A DNA stretch of 62,328 nucleotides from JAVBJV01 sp031546815 (GTDB lineage Bacteria; Pseudomonadota; Alphaproteobacteria; Acetobacterales; Acetobacteraceae), in the NCBI GenBank assembly GCA_031546815.1, contig JAVBJV010000009.1, forward strand, positions 1-62,328, given 5' to 3'. Position numbers and translations under genes: made by a program. Shown in pieces: positions 1 to 7,493 of the stretch (position 1 is its first letter; the number at the start of each line of letters is the position of its first letter). The notes below the pieces were generated by a model, which made no database searches, was not told the DNA's origin, and saw only the letters and a program-made list of their open reading frames with translations.

Positions 1-675
1 GTAACGAAGATCGTCGCGCAGTTGCAGCAGAATGGCCGTGTCGAGCGCGGCTTTCTGGGGGTGACGACGCAGCCGGTCGATCAGGCGATGGCGACGGCGC
101 TGCATCTGCCGCAGGCGGGCGGCGCGCTGGTGGCCGAAGTGAGCGAGAAGAGTCCGGCTGCAACCGCAGGCATTCGTCCGGGCGATGTAATTACCAGCGT
201 GAACGGCACGGTGATGAAAGACGCGCGCGATCTGGCGCGGGCGGTAGCTGACATTCGCCCCGGTCAGGCAACGCAGATCGGCATCCTGCGTGACGGGCAG
301 AACAGCGAGATCACCGTGACAGTGACGGAGCCGCCCGATGCCCAGCCCACCACGGCCGACACCCAGGACGATGGCAGTGGCCGCATCGGCATTGCGATTG
401 CACCGATCACGCCGCAGATCCGCCGTGCGCTCAATCTGAGTGAGACACAGAACGGCGCGGTCATCGGTCAGGTTGAATCCGGTTCCGCCGCCGAGGAAGC
501 CGGCCTGAAAGCCGGGGACGTGATTATTGCCGTGGGTGCAAAGCCGATTGCCTCGCCGGACGAGGCGGTGCGCGAGATCCGCAATTCGGTGCGTAACGGT
601 GGCAGCGTTGCTCTGCGTGTGATGCGCGAGGGCAGGGCGATCTTTGTGGCGGTCGATAGCAAATCAGCCGGATGA
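1..675 (+). CDS. HtrA/Deg-family serine protease, C-terminal part (two PDZ domains), 5'-truncated by window edge
   Basis: The reading frame is open from base 1, so the gene begins upstream; an internal ATG at 22 should not be taken as the start. About 224 residues are visible. They hold two tandem PDZ domains: the first has RGFLGV followed by a GIRPGDVI carboxylate-binding region, and the second begins near GRIGIAIAPI and carries a GLKAGDVI motif. This is the normal C-terminal layout of periplasmic DegP/DegQ/MucD proteases, which degrade or refold damaged envelope proteins. The trypsin-like domain with its Ser-His-Asp triad lies outside the window, so catalytic competence cannot be judged. 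A strong intrinsic terminator follows the stop codon. Confidence 0.9.
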   Translation, partial: VTKIVAQLQQNGRVERGFLGVTTQPVDQAMATALHLPQAGGALVAEVSEKSPAATAGIRPGDVITSVNGTVMKDARDLARAVADIRPGQATQIGILRDGQNSEITVTVTEPPDAQPTTADTQDDGSGRIGIAIAPITPQIRRALNLSETQNGAVIGQVESGSAAEEAGLKAGDVIIAVGAKPIASPDEAVREIRNSVRNGGSVALRVMREGRAIFVAVDSKSAG

Positions 676-704
676 GGCTGGGCTTCAGGAACGGTCACCA
701 CAAT

Positions 705-737
705 CAGGGAGCAGCCATTGGCTGCTCCCTGTTTTTT
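705..737 (+). terminator. Intrinsic terminator after the HtrA-family gene
   Basis: A perfect 12-bp stem (705-716 with 720-731) closes a 3-nt loop and is followed by six T residues (732-737). It lies between the convergent protease and CobW-family genes and its edge touches the stop codon of the latter, so it probably serves both strands. Confidence 0.9.
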
Positions 738-1776
738 AATCCGTGATATCGCGGCTGGCTTCCAGAAAAGCGTTCAGACTGCTCTCGATCGTCTCGCGCG
801 GGATGTTGCGCACGATGAAGACGATGCGCGAGGTGCGCGGATCATCCTTCGGCCATGCGTCCAGCAAAGCGGGTGGATGGAACAGATGCTGCACACCATG
901 GATCACCACCGGGCGCGGTTCGCTGTCCAGATGCAGGATGCCCTTCACCCGCAGCAGATCGGCCCCGCGCGTGACGATCAGCATGTTGAGCCACGAGGAT
1001 ACACCCTGCCACGGCAGAGGATCACTGAACGTCAGGCAGAAGGAATGGATTTCCGCGTTATGGCGTGACGGGTCGTGATGATGATCGTGGTGATGGTGAT
1101 GATGGTCGCGCGCTTCCCATGCTTCGGCATTCAGCCAGGCGCGCACATCGGCGCTTTTGGTGTCGGGATCGAACGGGGCGGCGTTCAGCAGTGTCAGCGC
1201 ATCGTGATGCTGTGCCTCGACCTGCGTGGCGCCGGGGTTCAGCTGGTGCAGGCGGGCTTTCAGCGTGGCGAGGGTTTCTGCATCGGCCAGATCGGTCTTG
1301 GTCAGCACGATGCGGTCGGCGAGCGCGGCCTGCTTCAATGCCTCGGGCTGCGCGTCCAGCGTGGCGGCGCCGTTCACCGCATCCACGGCGGTGATGATGG
1401 TGTCCAGACGGAAACGCTCGGGCAGGGATGGGTCGCTCGCCAGAGTCTGCACGATGGGGACAGGATCGGCGAGGCCGGTTGTCTCGATCACCACACGCCT
1501 TATGGTCTGCCCGGTATCGATGCGTTCGGCCAGATCGCGCAGCGCACGCGACAGGTCGCCGCGCACCGTGCAGCACAGGCAGCCCGCGTTCAGCAGCACC
1601 ACTTCGTCCGACAGGGTTTCGACCAGCAGATGGTCCAGCCCGACTTCGCCGAATTCATTGACCAGTACGGCGGTGTCGGTCAGCGCCGGGTCGCGCAGCA
1701 GCCGGTTGAGCAGCGTGGTTTTGCCCGCGCCCAGAAAGCCGGTCAGCACGGTAACGGGACTGTTATCCACGGCCAT
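736..1776 (-). CDS. CobW/COG0523-family GTP-dependent metal chaperone, probably zinc-related
   Basis: This 346-aa protein has the G3E-GTPase layout: a Walker A motif GFLGAGKTT near residues 13-21, the metal-binding GCLCC motif near 65-69, a C-terminal CobW_C domain, and a His-rich linker (His6-Asp-His3) near residue 230. COG0523 proteins deliver metal to client enzymes, and those beside zur genes act in zinc starvation. The gene overlaps the end of hisI by 14 bp and faces a divergent zur gene, so the cargo is inferred to be zinc, with HisI as a possible client. A cobalt or nitrile-hydratase role is less likely because no such genes are nearby. Confidence 0.9.
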   Translation of the reverse strand: MAVDNSPVTVLTGFLGAGKTTLLNRLLRDPALTDTAVLVNEFGEVGLDHLLVETLSDEVVLLNAGCLCCTVRGDLSRALRDLAERIDTGQTIRRVVIETTGLADPVPIVQTLASDPSLPERFRLDTIITAVDAVNGAATLDAQPEALKQAALADRIVLTKTDLADAETLATLKARLHQLNPGATQVEAQHHDALTLLNAAPFDPDTKSADVRAWLNAEAWEARDHHHHHHDHHHDPSRHNAEIHSFCLTFSDPLPWQGVSSWLNMLIVTRGADLLRVKGILHLDSEPRPVVIHGVQHLFHPPALLDAWPKDDPRTSRIVFIVRNIPRETIESSLNAFLEASRDITD

Positions 1777-2182
1777 ACAGATCTTTCGGGTCGTGCAGCA
1801 CTTTGCTTATCGCCACTGCTTCATTGTCGCGCAGCGCGGTATAGAAGCACGACCGCCGCCCGGTGTGGCACGCAACGCCGGTCTGGTCGATCAGCAGCAG
1901 GATGGTGTCGCCATCGCAGTCCAGACGGAAATCGATCACCCGTTGTGCCTGCCCGGAACTCTCGCCCTTGCGCCATAACGCCTGGCGGCTGCGCGAGTAA
2001 TATACTGCGCGTCCGGTGGTGAGGGTTTCCAGCACCGCCGCGCGGTTCATCCACGCCATCATCAGCACTTCGCCGGTGTCGTATTGCTGGGCGATGGCGG
2101 GGATCAGCCCGTTGGCGTCGAATTTCAGCAGCGCGGCGAATGCCTCGGCAACCGGCGCTGGGGGGAGCGTCATGGTGTTCAT
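1763..2182 (-). CDS. hisI: Phosphoribosyl-AMP cyclohydrolase (HisI)
   Basis: This 139-aa enzyme opens the adenine ring of phosphoribosyl-AMP in the third step of histidine synthesis. The family core is intact, including MMAWMN, AVYYSRSR and LWRKGESSG. The metal-binding part holds DCDGD, ACHTG and SCF, supplying the Asp and Cys residues that bind magnesium and zinc. It is not beside other his pathway genes of this branch but in a zinc locus, first in an operon with the CobW-family gene and divergent from zur. HisI paralogues are known members of Zur regulons, so this may be a second, zinc-starvation copy; that needs the rest of the genome. A second in-frame ATG lies three codons downstream (2171-2173). 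Confidence 0.92.
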   Translation of the reverse strand: MNTMTLPPAPVAEAFAALLKFDANGLIPAIAQQYDTGEVLMMAWMNRAAVLETLTTGRAVYYSRSRQALWRKGESSGQAQRVIDFRLDCDGDTILLLIDQTGVACHTGRRSCFYTALRDNEAVAISKVLHDPKDLYGRG

Positions 2183-2195
2183 GGCGGTGACTATA

Positions 2196-2210
2196 GGCTA
2201 TATTATAACA
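2196..2210. promoter_or_regulatory. Zur-box-like operator between hisI and zur
   Basis: Read on the minus strand this is TGTTATA-A-TATAGCC, an imperfect palindrome close to the known proteobacterial Zur operator core (TGTTATA-N-TATAACA). It lies in the 47-bp gap between the divergent hisI and zur starts, where one dimer site could control both. The assignment rests on similarity and position only. Confidence 0.7.
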
Positions 2211-2229
2211 TCGTTGGAGAGGGTCAGGG

Positions 2230-2700
2230 ATGGCACCGCAAAATATTGCCGTAATGCTGGATCGCGCCGATGCCTGCTGTGCCGAGCGCGGTGCGAAGCT
2301 CACGGCACTGCGTCGCGACGTGCTGGAGCTGATCCTGGAAGCCGGGCAGCCGGTGGGTGCCTACACGTTGCTGGACCTGCTGAAACTGCGCCGGGCAGGG
2401 GCTGCCCCGCCCACGGTTTACCGTGCGCTGGATTTTCTGGTGGAGCAGGGCCTGGTGCACAAGGTGGAGCGCCTGAACGCCTTCGTCGCCTGCCTGACCA
2501 GCGAGGCACACGAACATTGCGCACACGGGCATACGCATCCGGCGCAGTTCCTGATCTGTCGGCAGTGCAACAGCGTGACCGAGCTTGAAGATCACCTAGT
2601 GCTGCACGCGGTTGAAAAAGCCGCCGCCCGCGTCGGGTTCAAACCAACGCGGGCGACGATCGAGGTCGAAGGTGTCTGCGCTACCTGCTCAGGTAACTAA
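2230..2700 (+). CDS. zur: Fur-family zinc uptake regulator Zur
   Basis: This 156-aa Fur-family repressor has an N-terminal winged helix (about residues 20-85, with PPTVYRALDFL as the recognition region). The C-terminal dimerisation domain carries a His-rich stretch (HEHCAHGHTH) and two CxxC motifs (CRQC and CATC) that form the structural zinc site. The His/Cys-rich hinge, the neighbouring COG0523 chaperone and the Zur-like box favour Zur over Fur, Mur or Irr. The start is supported by GGGTCAGGG just before the ATG. The 3' end overlaps the convergent metC gene by 20 bp. Autoregulation through the box at 2196-2210 is inferred. Confidence 0.88.
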   Translation: MAPQNIAVMLDRADACCAERGAKLTALRRDVLELILEAGQPVGAYTLLDLLKLRRAGAAPPTVYRALDFLVEQGLVHKVERLNAFVACLTSEAHEHCAHGHTHPAQFLICRQCNSVTELEDHLVLHAVEKAAARVGFKPTRATIEVEGVCATCSGN

Positions 2701-3865
2701 ACGCAGCCTCCAGATCGGCGGTCAGGTCGGCGGGGTCTTCCAGCCCGATCTGGAACCGAATGGTCGGGCCGCCGATCTCGGTCGTGGTGGCGGTGCGGGT
2801 GATCACGGTGTTGGTCACCACGGCCAGACTTTCGAACCCGCCCCATGATGCGCCGATACCGAACAGCTGCAGGTTATCGACCATCGCCCAAACGCTTTCC
2901 GGCGTGAACTCCGGCTTGAACGTAACGCCAAACAGGCTGCACGCGCCGGTGAAATCGCGCTTCCAGATATCGTGACCCGGTGCGCCGGGCAGGGCGGGGT
3001 GCAGCACGCGCAGCACTTCCGGACGCGCGGCAAACCAGCGCGCCACGATCATGCCCGCTTCTTCCTGCGCCTTCAGGCGAATCCCCATGGTGCGCGCACC
3101 ACGCAGTGCCAGCCAGCAATCGTCGGGCGAGGCATGATGCCCGTGTGCGGTCGCGCAGTTACGAACGGCCTTCCAGTCGTCGTCGCTGTTGGTGGTGATG
3201 CTGCCAAGCAGAATATCCGAATGCCCGCCCACGTATTTCGTCAGCGCCTGAATCGACACATCGACGCCATGTTTGAACGGCTGAAAGGTCTGGATGCCCC
3301 AGGTGTTGTCCATCAGCACCTTGGCCCCGCGTGCATGCGCGGCGCGGGCGATGGCGGGGATGTCCTGCATCTCGAACGTGTGTGATCCGGGGCTTTCGGT
3401 ATAGACGACCTTGGTGTTGGGGCGGATCAGCGCGGCCATGCCGGCCTCGTCCACTGTGGGGTCGTAGTATTCCACTTCCACGCCGAAACGCTTCAGTTCA
3501 GAATCCGCAAATGTGCGGCCGGGTCCGTAGACACTGTCGGGGATCAGCACATGATCGCCCGCCGACAGGAACGCCATCAGCGCTACCGTTACCGCGGCCA
3601 GACCCGTCGAGACGATCTGACAGCGCGTGCCGCCCTCGATCGCGCAGATCATGTCTTCCAGCGCATGATGGTTCGGCCCGCCCATGGTGCCGTAAGTCAG
3701 CGCCTGATCGTATTTCTGCGTGGCCGACTGCCTGCGGTGTTCGCAGGATTCAAACAGCACAGTCGAGCCGCGATAGACCGGCAGATTGACGAAGCCGCGT
3801 GTGCGCAGTCCGGCCCGGCCGGTATGTGCAAGCTGTGTTGCGAGGCGGTACTTGTCTTCGGACAT
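2681..3865 (-). CDS. metC: Cystathionine beta-lyase / Cys-Met metabolism PLP enzyme
   Basis: This 394-aa fold-type I PLP enzyme belongs to the Cys/Met-metabolism family. The Schiff-base lysine lies in LTKYVGGHSD near residue 210. The TYGTMGGPNHHALE and STGLAAVTVALM segments match the phosphate-binding and substrate regions. The bacterial MetC branch cleaves cystathionine to homocysteine, pyruvate and ammonia in methionine synthesis. It ends a minus-strand run of nudix, alaX, sulfurtransferase and metC, with no gap to the sulfurtransferase stop, so the two sulfur genes are probably co-transcribed. Other members of the superfamily (gamma-lyase, gamma-synthase) cannot be fully excluded by eye. 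Confidence 0.85.
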   Translation of the reverse strand: MSEDKYRLATQLAHTGRAGLRTRGFVNLPVYRGSTVLFESCEHRRQSATQKYDQALTYGTMGGPNHHALEDMICAIEGGTRCQIVSTGLAAVTVALMAFLSAGDHVLIPDSVYGPGRTFADSELKRFGVEVEYYDPTVDEAGMAALIRPNTKVVYTESPGSHTFEMQDIPAIARAAHARGAKVLMDNTWGIQTFQPFKHGVDVSIQALTKYVGGHSDILLGSITTNSDDDWKAVRNCATAHGHHASPDDCWLALRGARTMGIRLKAQEEAGMIVARWFAARPEVLRVLHPALPGAPGHDIWKRDFTGACSLFGVTFKPEFTPESVWAMVDNLQLFGIGASWGGFESLAVVTNTVITRTATTTEIGGPTIRFQIGLEDPADLTADLEAAFSYLSR

Positions 3866-4720
3866 TCAGTTGCTCTCCACGGGCGTGTCGGGGCGGCCGC
3901 CCCATTCAGTCCAGGACCCGTCATAGACGCGCCCCTGCGGCAGGCCGGCCAGCGCCAGCCCGAGTGTGAGAATGCAGGCCGTAACACCGGTCCCGCACGA
4001 GGTGATCACCGGGCGGTCGGCCCGCACACCAGCTGCGTGGAAACGTCCGCGCAGGATTGCGGGATCGTGGAAGGTCTGGTCGTCGTTCAGCAGGTCGGTG
4101 TAGGGCAGGTTGGTGCTGCCCGGCATGTGCCCGCCACGCATACCGGCGCGTGGTTCCGGCGCAGTGCCAGCGAAGCGTGCGGCGGCACGTGCATCCAGAA
4201 TAGTGGCATCGCGGACCAGGGTATGATGCAGCATGTCGCCGATCCCTGCCACGCGCGATGCGCGGAAATCCGGGCGGAAGGTGGCGGGATTTACAGTGCG
4301 CGCCGCGCCGCTTTCCAGCGCACGATTTTCCTTGCGCCACTTGGGCAGGCCGCCATCGAGCACGGCGGCATTGCTGTGCCCAAACAACTCCATCATCCAC
4401 CAGCCACGTGCGGCAGATGCCAGACCTTTCTGGTCGTAGAACACCACGCGGCTGGTGTTCGACACACCCAGCGCGCCCAGCATCTTCGCGAACTGTCCCG
4501 CAGTGGGAATCATGTGCGGAAGGTCGGTGTCCTGATCGGCGATCTTGTCGATATCGAAGAACAGCGCGCCGGGGATATGCGCGTCGAGGAATTCGGCCGC
4601 GCCATCGCGATTTTCGTTCGGCAGATATTTCGTGCAGTCGAACACCACCAGATCCGGCGCGCCCAAAGCAGCGGCCAGCCAGTCGGTTGTGACAAGCGGG
4701 GAATTCATCGTGTTGCTCAT
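3866..4720 (-). CDS. sseA: Rhodanese-type sulfurtransferase (3-mercaptopyruvate sulfurtransferase family)
   Basis: This 284-aa protein has two rhodanese domains. The first is inactive; the second carries the catalytic cysteine in the loop SCGTGVTAC near residue 240. CGTGVTA is closer to mercaptopyruvate sulfurtransferases (CG[ST]GVTA) than to thiosulfate rhodaneses (CRxG..). CEYG-type and LDGGLPKW signature elements of the family are visible. It would move sulfur from 3-mercaptopyruvate to cyanide or thiols. Its start codon overlaps the alaX stop as ATGA and its stop abuts metC, indicating translational coupling in a sulfur amino-acid operon. Confidence 0.88.
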   Translation of the reverse strand: MSNTMNSPLVTTDWLAAALGAPDLVVFDCTKYLPNENRDGAAEFLDAHIPGALFFDIDKIADQDTDLPHMIPTAGQFAKMLGALGVSNTSRVVFYDQKGLASAARGWWMMELFGHSNAAVLDGGLPKWRKENRALESGAARTVNPATFRPDFRASRVAGIGDMLHHTLVRDATILDARAAARFAGTAPEPRAGMRGGHMPGSTNLPYTDLLNDDQTFHDPAILRGRFHAAGVRADRPVITSCGTGVTACILTLGLALAGLPQGRVYDGSWTEWGGRPDTPVESN

Positions 4721-5433
4721 GCGACCAGAGTCACCACCACACGGCGGTTGGACTTCCCTTTGTTTTCGATCTTGGTGACTTCCACGCGCCCGATCTCGCC
4801 GGTGCGCGCGACATGCGTGCCGCCGCAGGGCTGGCGGTCCACCGGTGCGTCGGTATTGCCGATGGTCACCAGACGGATACGCCCCGCACCGCGCGGCGGC
4901 TGCACGGACAGCGTGCGCACCATGTTCGGGTTGGCGTCCAGCTCCGCATCGGTGATCCAGCTTTGCGCGACGGTATGATCTTCGGCGATCAGTGCGTTCA
5001 GTTTTTCGGTCAGCTCTTCCTTGGTGGGCGGAGACGGCAGATCGAAGTCGAGGCGCGATTTATCCGCACCGATCTGTCCACCTGTTACGCCCGCGCCCTG
5101 GATCAGGCTGCACAGCAGATGCAGCGATGTGTGCATGCGCATCAAGCGGTGCCGCTTGTCCCAGTCGATGGTGATTTCAACCTCGGTGCCGGGTGCGGGC
5201 AGGGGCGCGCCATCGGCGGGGATGTGCAGAACGGCCTCGCCTTCGCCTTTTAACGCAGTGGTGATCGGGGCCTCGCCACCGTTCCAGCGCATGGTGCCAC
5301 TGTCGCCGGGCTGGCCGCCGGATTGCGGATAGAAAATTGTCTTGTCTAATACAATCGCGCCGGGAATGGCCGAGACCACCTGTGCCGTTGCCTGTTGCAG
5401 ATATGGGTCGTTGCGGAACAGAAGTGCGGTCAT
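4717..5433 (-). CDS. AlaX-type alanyl-tRNA editing protein
   Basis: This 238-aa protein is homologous to the editing domain of alanyl-tRNA synthetase and is expected to hydrolyse mischarged Ser- or Gly-tRNA(Ala) in trans. It has the metal site HTSLH and, near the C-terminus, CGGTH, giving the HxxxH plus CxxxH zinc ligands. The start is set at 5433 because AGAGGA lies 6 nt upstream; a longer frame to 5481 would overlap the nudix gene and adds an unlikely N-terminus. The stop overlaps the downstream sulfurtransferase start by 4 bp. Confidence 0.87.
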   Translation of the reverse strand: MTALLFRNDPYLQQATAQVVSAIPGAIVLDKTIFYPQSGGQPGDSGTMRWNGGEAPITTALKGEGEAVLHIPADGAPLPAPGTEVEITIDWDKRHRLMRMHTSLHLLCSLIQGAGVTGGQIGADKSRLDFDLPSPPTKEELTEKLNALIAEDHTVAQSWITDAELDANPNMVRTLSVQPPRGAGRIRLVTIGNTDAPVDRQPCGGTHVARTGEIGRVEVTKIENKGKSNRRVVVTLVA

Positions 5434-5443
5434 GCGTTTCCTC

Positions 5444-6088
5444 TTATGAAATTCCAGCCCAGCGTTGACGCAGTTCGGCACGTTTTGCCGCGAGCCACAA
5501 GAGCGCGACCAGAATCACCGCATTGTTGAACTTGCCTGCAAGTGCATCGGCAATTGCCTGCTCAGCGGGGACCACGCGTACGCGGATGTCTTCGTTTTCC
5601 TCGGCCAGACCGTGATGACCGGCAATGCCGTTCGCATCGACTGCGGGCGCTGTGATGCAGGCGGCGAATAATGTCAGGTGTTCGTCGCAGCCGCCGGGCA
5701 TCAGCATGAAATGGCTGATGTGTTCCATATGCGTGGCGACGAGACCGGTTTCTTCGGCCAGCTCGCGCGTGGCGCAGACAGATGCTTCCTCGCCCGCATC
5801 GGATAAACCGGCGACCACTTCGGTGACCACTGGCGCAAACCCCGCAGCCAGCGCGGGCAGGCGGAACTGTTCAATCAGCACCACGGTGTCCGCCACCGGA
5901 TCGTAAGGCAGCACCGCAACGGCCCCGCCGCGACGCCACAGTTCCCATGTGAGTATACCCGACATCGCACCATCGAACCGGCGATACCGAAAGCGGATTT
6001 CCTGCAGCGCAAAGCGTTTGTCCCACTGCGTTTCCGACGAGAGAATTTCGAGATCCGGATGAGGGGGAAGAGCGGTCGATCGTGTCAT
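5444..6088 (-). CDS. Nudix hydrolase, ADP-ribose pyrophosphatase-like
   Basis: This 214-aa protein has a complete nudix box beginning at GLSDAGEEA and continuing through RELAEETGL, which fits the G-x5-E-x7-REUxEExGU pattern that binds magnesium. The preceding beta-rich segment (LTWELWRRGGAVAVLPYDP and VLIEQFRLPA) is typical of NudF/TrgB ADP-ribose pyrophosphatases, which recycle ADP-ribose to AMP and ribose 5-phosphate. It is the first gene of the minus-strand run, with alaX starting 10 bp after its stop. The exact substrate cannot be read from sequence. Confidence 0.87.
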   Translation of the reverse strand: MTRSTALPPHPDLEILSSETQWDKRFALQEIRFRYRRFDGAMSGILTWELWRRGGAVAVLPYDPVADTVVLIEQFRLPALAAGFAPVVTEVVAGLSDAGEEASVCATRELAEETGLVATHMEHISHFMLMPGGCDEHLTLFAACITAPAVDANGIAGHHGLAEENEDIRVRVVPAEQAIADALAGKFNNAVILVALLWLAAKRAELRQRWAGIS

Positions 6089-6203
6089 GATGGCAGATCC
6101 TGTCGATGAGGGCAGACCCGATCAGGCCATATCCGGGTATGGCGCCTTGATAAAGATGAATATTTTGTTATATTTCAAGGGCCATAAAACCAAAGGCTAT
6201 GAC

Positions 6204-6551
6204 GTGAAGAACAAGATCATGCTTGGCGTGGGCTGTATACTGCTGGTTGCAGGCGGCCTGATGTCCACCCAGACGCCGACCGCATCTGCCGCACAGCAGG
6301 AACAGTGCCGCCAGGCGCTGCAGTCGAGCGGCCGTGCCGTGCCCGAGCTGCTCGCGAAATGCAGCGAGCCTGCTTTCATTGCCATGATATCGGCGCGCGA
6401 TGCGCGTTCCGTCGCGGAACAGATCTCGGCCGCCAACCGGTCGGAGGTCGGCTCTTCGACGCTGGGGATGTTCTGCCTCGGCATGGGGATCGCGCTGCTG
6501 GCGGGCGGAGCCTTCCGGATGTTTGCGGCACGACGCAAAACAGCAGCCTGA
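6204..6551 (+). CDS. Small two-helix membrane protein of unknown function
   Basis: A product of 115 aa is predicted from a GTG at 6204, preceded by AAAGG. An ATG at 6219 or in-frame ATGs upstream (6087, 6156) are alternatives. The N-terminus is a signal-anchor-like hydrophobic segment (GVGCILLVAGGLM). A polar middle of about 60 residues holds two Cys residues (QCRQ and AKCSEP), and a second hydrophobic helix (CLGMGIALLAGGAF) is followed by a basic tail RMFAARRK. No family is recognised. The gene sits in a divergent position to the nudix gene and is followed by a 13-bp hairpin shared with the next gene's leader. Confidence 0.6.
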   Translation: MKNKIMLGVGCILLVAGGLMSTQTPTASAAQQEQCRQALQSSGRAVPELLAKCSEPAFIAMISARDARSVAEQISAANRSEVGSSTLGMFCLGMGIALLAGGAFRMFAARRKTAA

Positions 6552-6563
6552 ACCTTGCGTGCA

Positions 6564-6595
6564 GACAAAGCCTCCCCACTGTGGGAGGCTTTGTC
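6564..6595 (+). promoter_or_regulatory. Hairpin enclosing the ribosome binding site of the downstream transporter
   Basis: A perfect 13-bp stem (6564-6576 with 6583-6595) closes a 6-nt loop and ends one base before the transporter ATG at 6597. Its 3' arm contains GGGAGG, the only good Shine-Dalgarno sequence for that ATG, at normal spacing. The hairpin lacks a following T-run, so it is a poor terminator but could mask translation initiation. It also lies just after the small membrane-protein gene. Confidence 0.6.
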
Positions 6596-6596
6596 G

Positions 6597-7493
6597 ATGA
6601 GCGATTCTCTTAGTCTGACGCAGGCGCGACGCCATGCAATTTTGTGCATTCTGGGGTCTTCGGCCTCGTTTGCTGTGGCAGCAGTGTGCGTGAAGGCGGT
6701 GGCCTGGCGTATCCCGACGATGGAGATCGTGTTCTTTCGCAGCGTCTTCGCGCTGGTAGCGCTGCTGCCGATGATCATGTCGCATGGGGGACTGCTGGCG
6801 CTGAAAACCACGCGTCCGTTCGGACACGTGATGCGCACGGTATACGGGCTGATCGGCATGTCCACAGCGTTTTACGGTTATGTGCATCTGCCGCTGGCGA
6901 TGGTGACGGCATTGGGGTTTGCCATGCCGCTGTTCCTGACCGTGCTGTCGGTCACGCTGCTGAAGGAAACCGTCGGCTGGCGGCGCATATCGGCGATCGT
7001 GGTCGGATTTGGCGGCATGCTGGTAATGGTGCGGCCGTGGAATGCAGCGGCTGATGCATCGCTCTGGTCGGCGCTGGTTGTGGTGGTGGGGGTGTTTTTC
7101 TGGGCGATGGCGATGATCACCATCCGCAAGATGGGCGCTTCGGGCGAACGGAATGTCACCATCGTGATCTGGTTCTCCATCGGTGGTGTGGTGATCTCGG
7201 GCATATGGTCGGCGTTTGAATGGGTGATGCCGATGGGCTGGGAATGGGCATTCCTGATCGCCACGGGTCTGATCTCGGCATTGGCGCAAATGCTGATGAC
7301 CGAGGCATACCGCACCGGCGAGACCACACTGGTCGCACCGTTCGAATACGGCGCCATTCTCTACACGATTGCGTTCGGCTTCCTGATCTGGGACGAGGTG
7401 CCCGAGATCTGGCATTTCATCGGCATTGCCGTGCTGGTGGCCTCGGGCCTGTATATCTGGCACCGGGAAGTGCTGCTGGGGAAGACGAGGTAG
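6597..7493 (+). CDS. DMT-superfamily (EamA) transporter
   Basis: This 298-aa protein has about ten hydrophobic helices arranged as two EamA repeats, the standard drug/metabolite transporter fold. Typical features are FFRSVFALVALLP in the first repeat, the GLIGMSTAFYGYVHLPLA stretch, and TLVAPFEYGAILYTI near the end. Relatives export or import small metabolites, and the substrate is not predictable. The start at 6597 is chosen because the upstream extension to 6555 runs through the hairpin and adds no helix. Translation may be limited by the hairpin at 6564-6595. Confidence 0.85.
   Translation: MSDSLSLTQARRHAILCILGSSASFAVAAVCVKAVAWRIPTMEIVFFRSVFALVALLPMIMSHGGLLALKTTRPFGHVMRTVYGLIGMSTAFYGYVHLPLAMVTALGFAMPLFLTVLSVTLLKETVGWRRISAIVVGFGGMLVMVRPWNAAADASLWSALVVVVGVFFWAMAMITIRKMGASGERNVTIVIWFSIGGVVISGIWSAFEWVMPMGWEWAFLIATGLISALAQMLMTEAYRTGETTLVAPFEYGAILYTIAFGFLIWDEVPEIWHFIGIAVLVASGLYIWHREVLLGKTR

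Noticed and set aside
6160..6180. TTGTTATATTTCAA as a second Zur box
   Set aside because: Only one half resembles the operator and the neighbouring genes have no zinc link.
6168..7463. A 431-aa His/Arg-rich minus-strand frame opposite the DMT exporter
   Set aside because: The composition is that of an antisense shadow and the exporter has a full set of helices.
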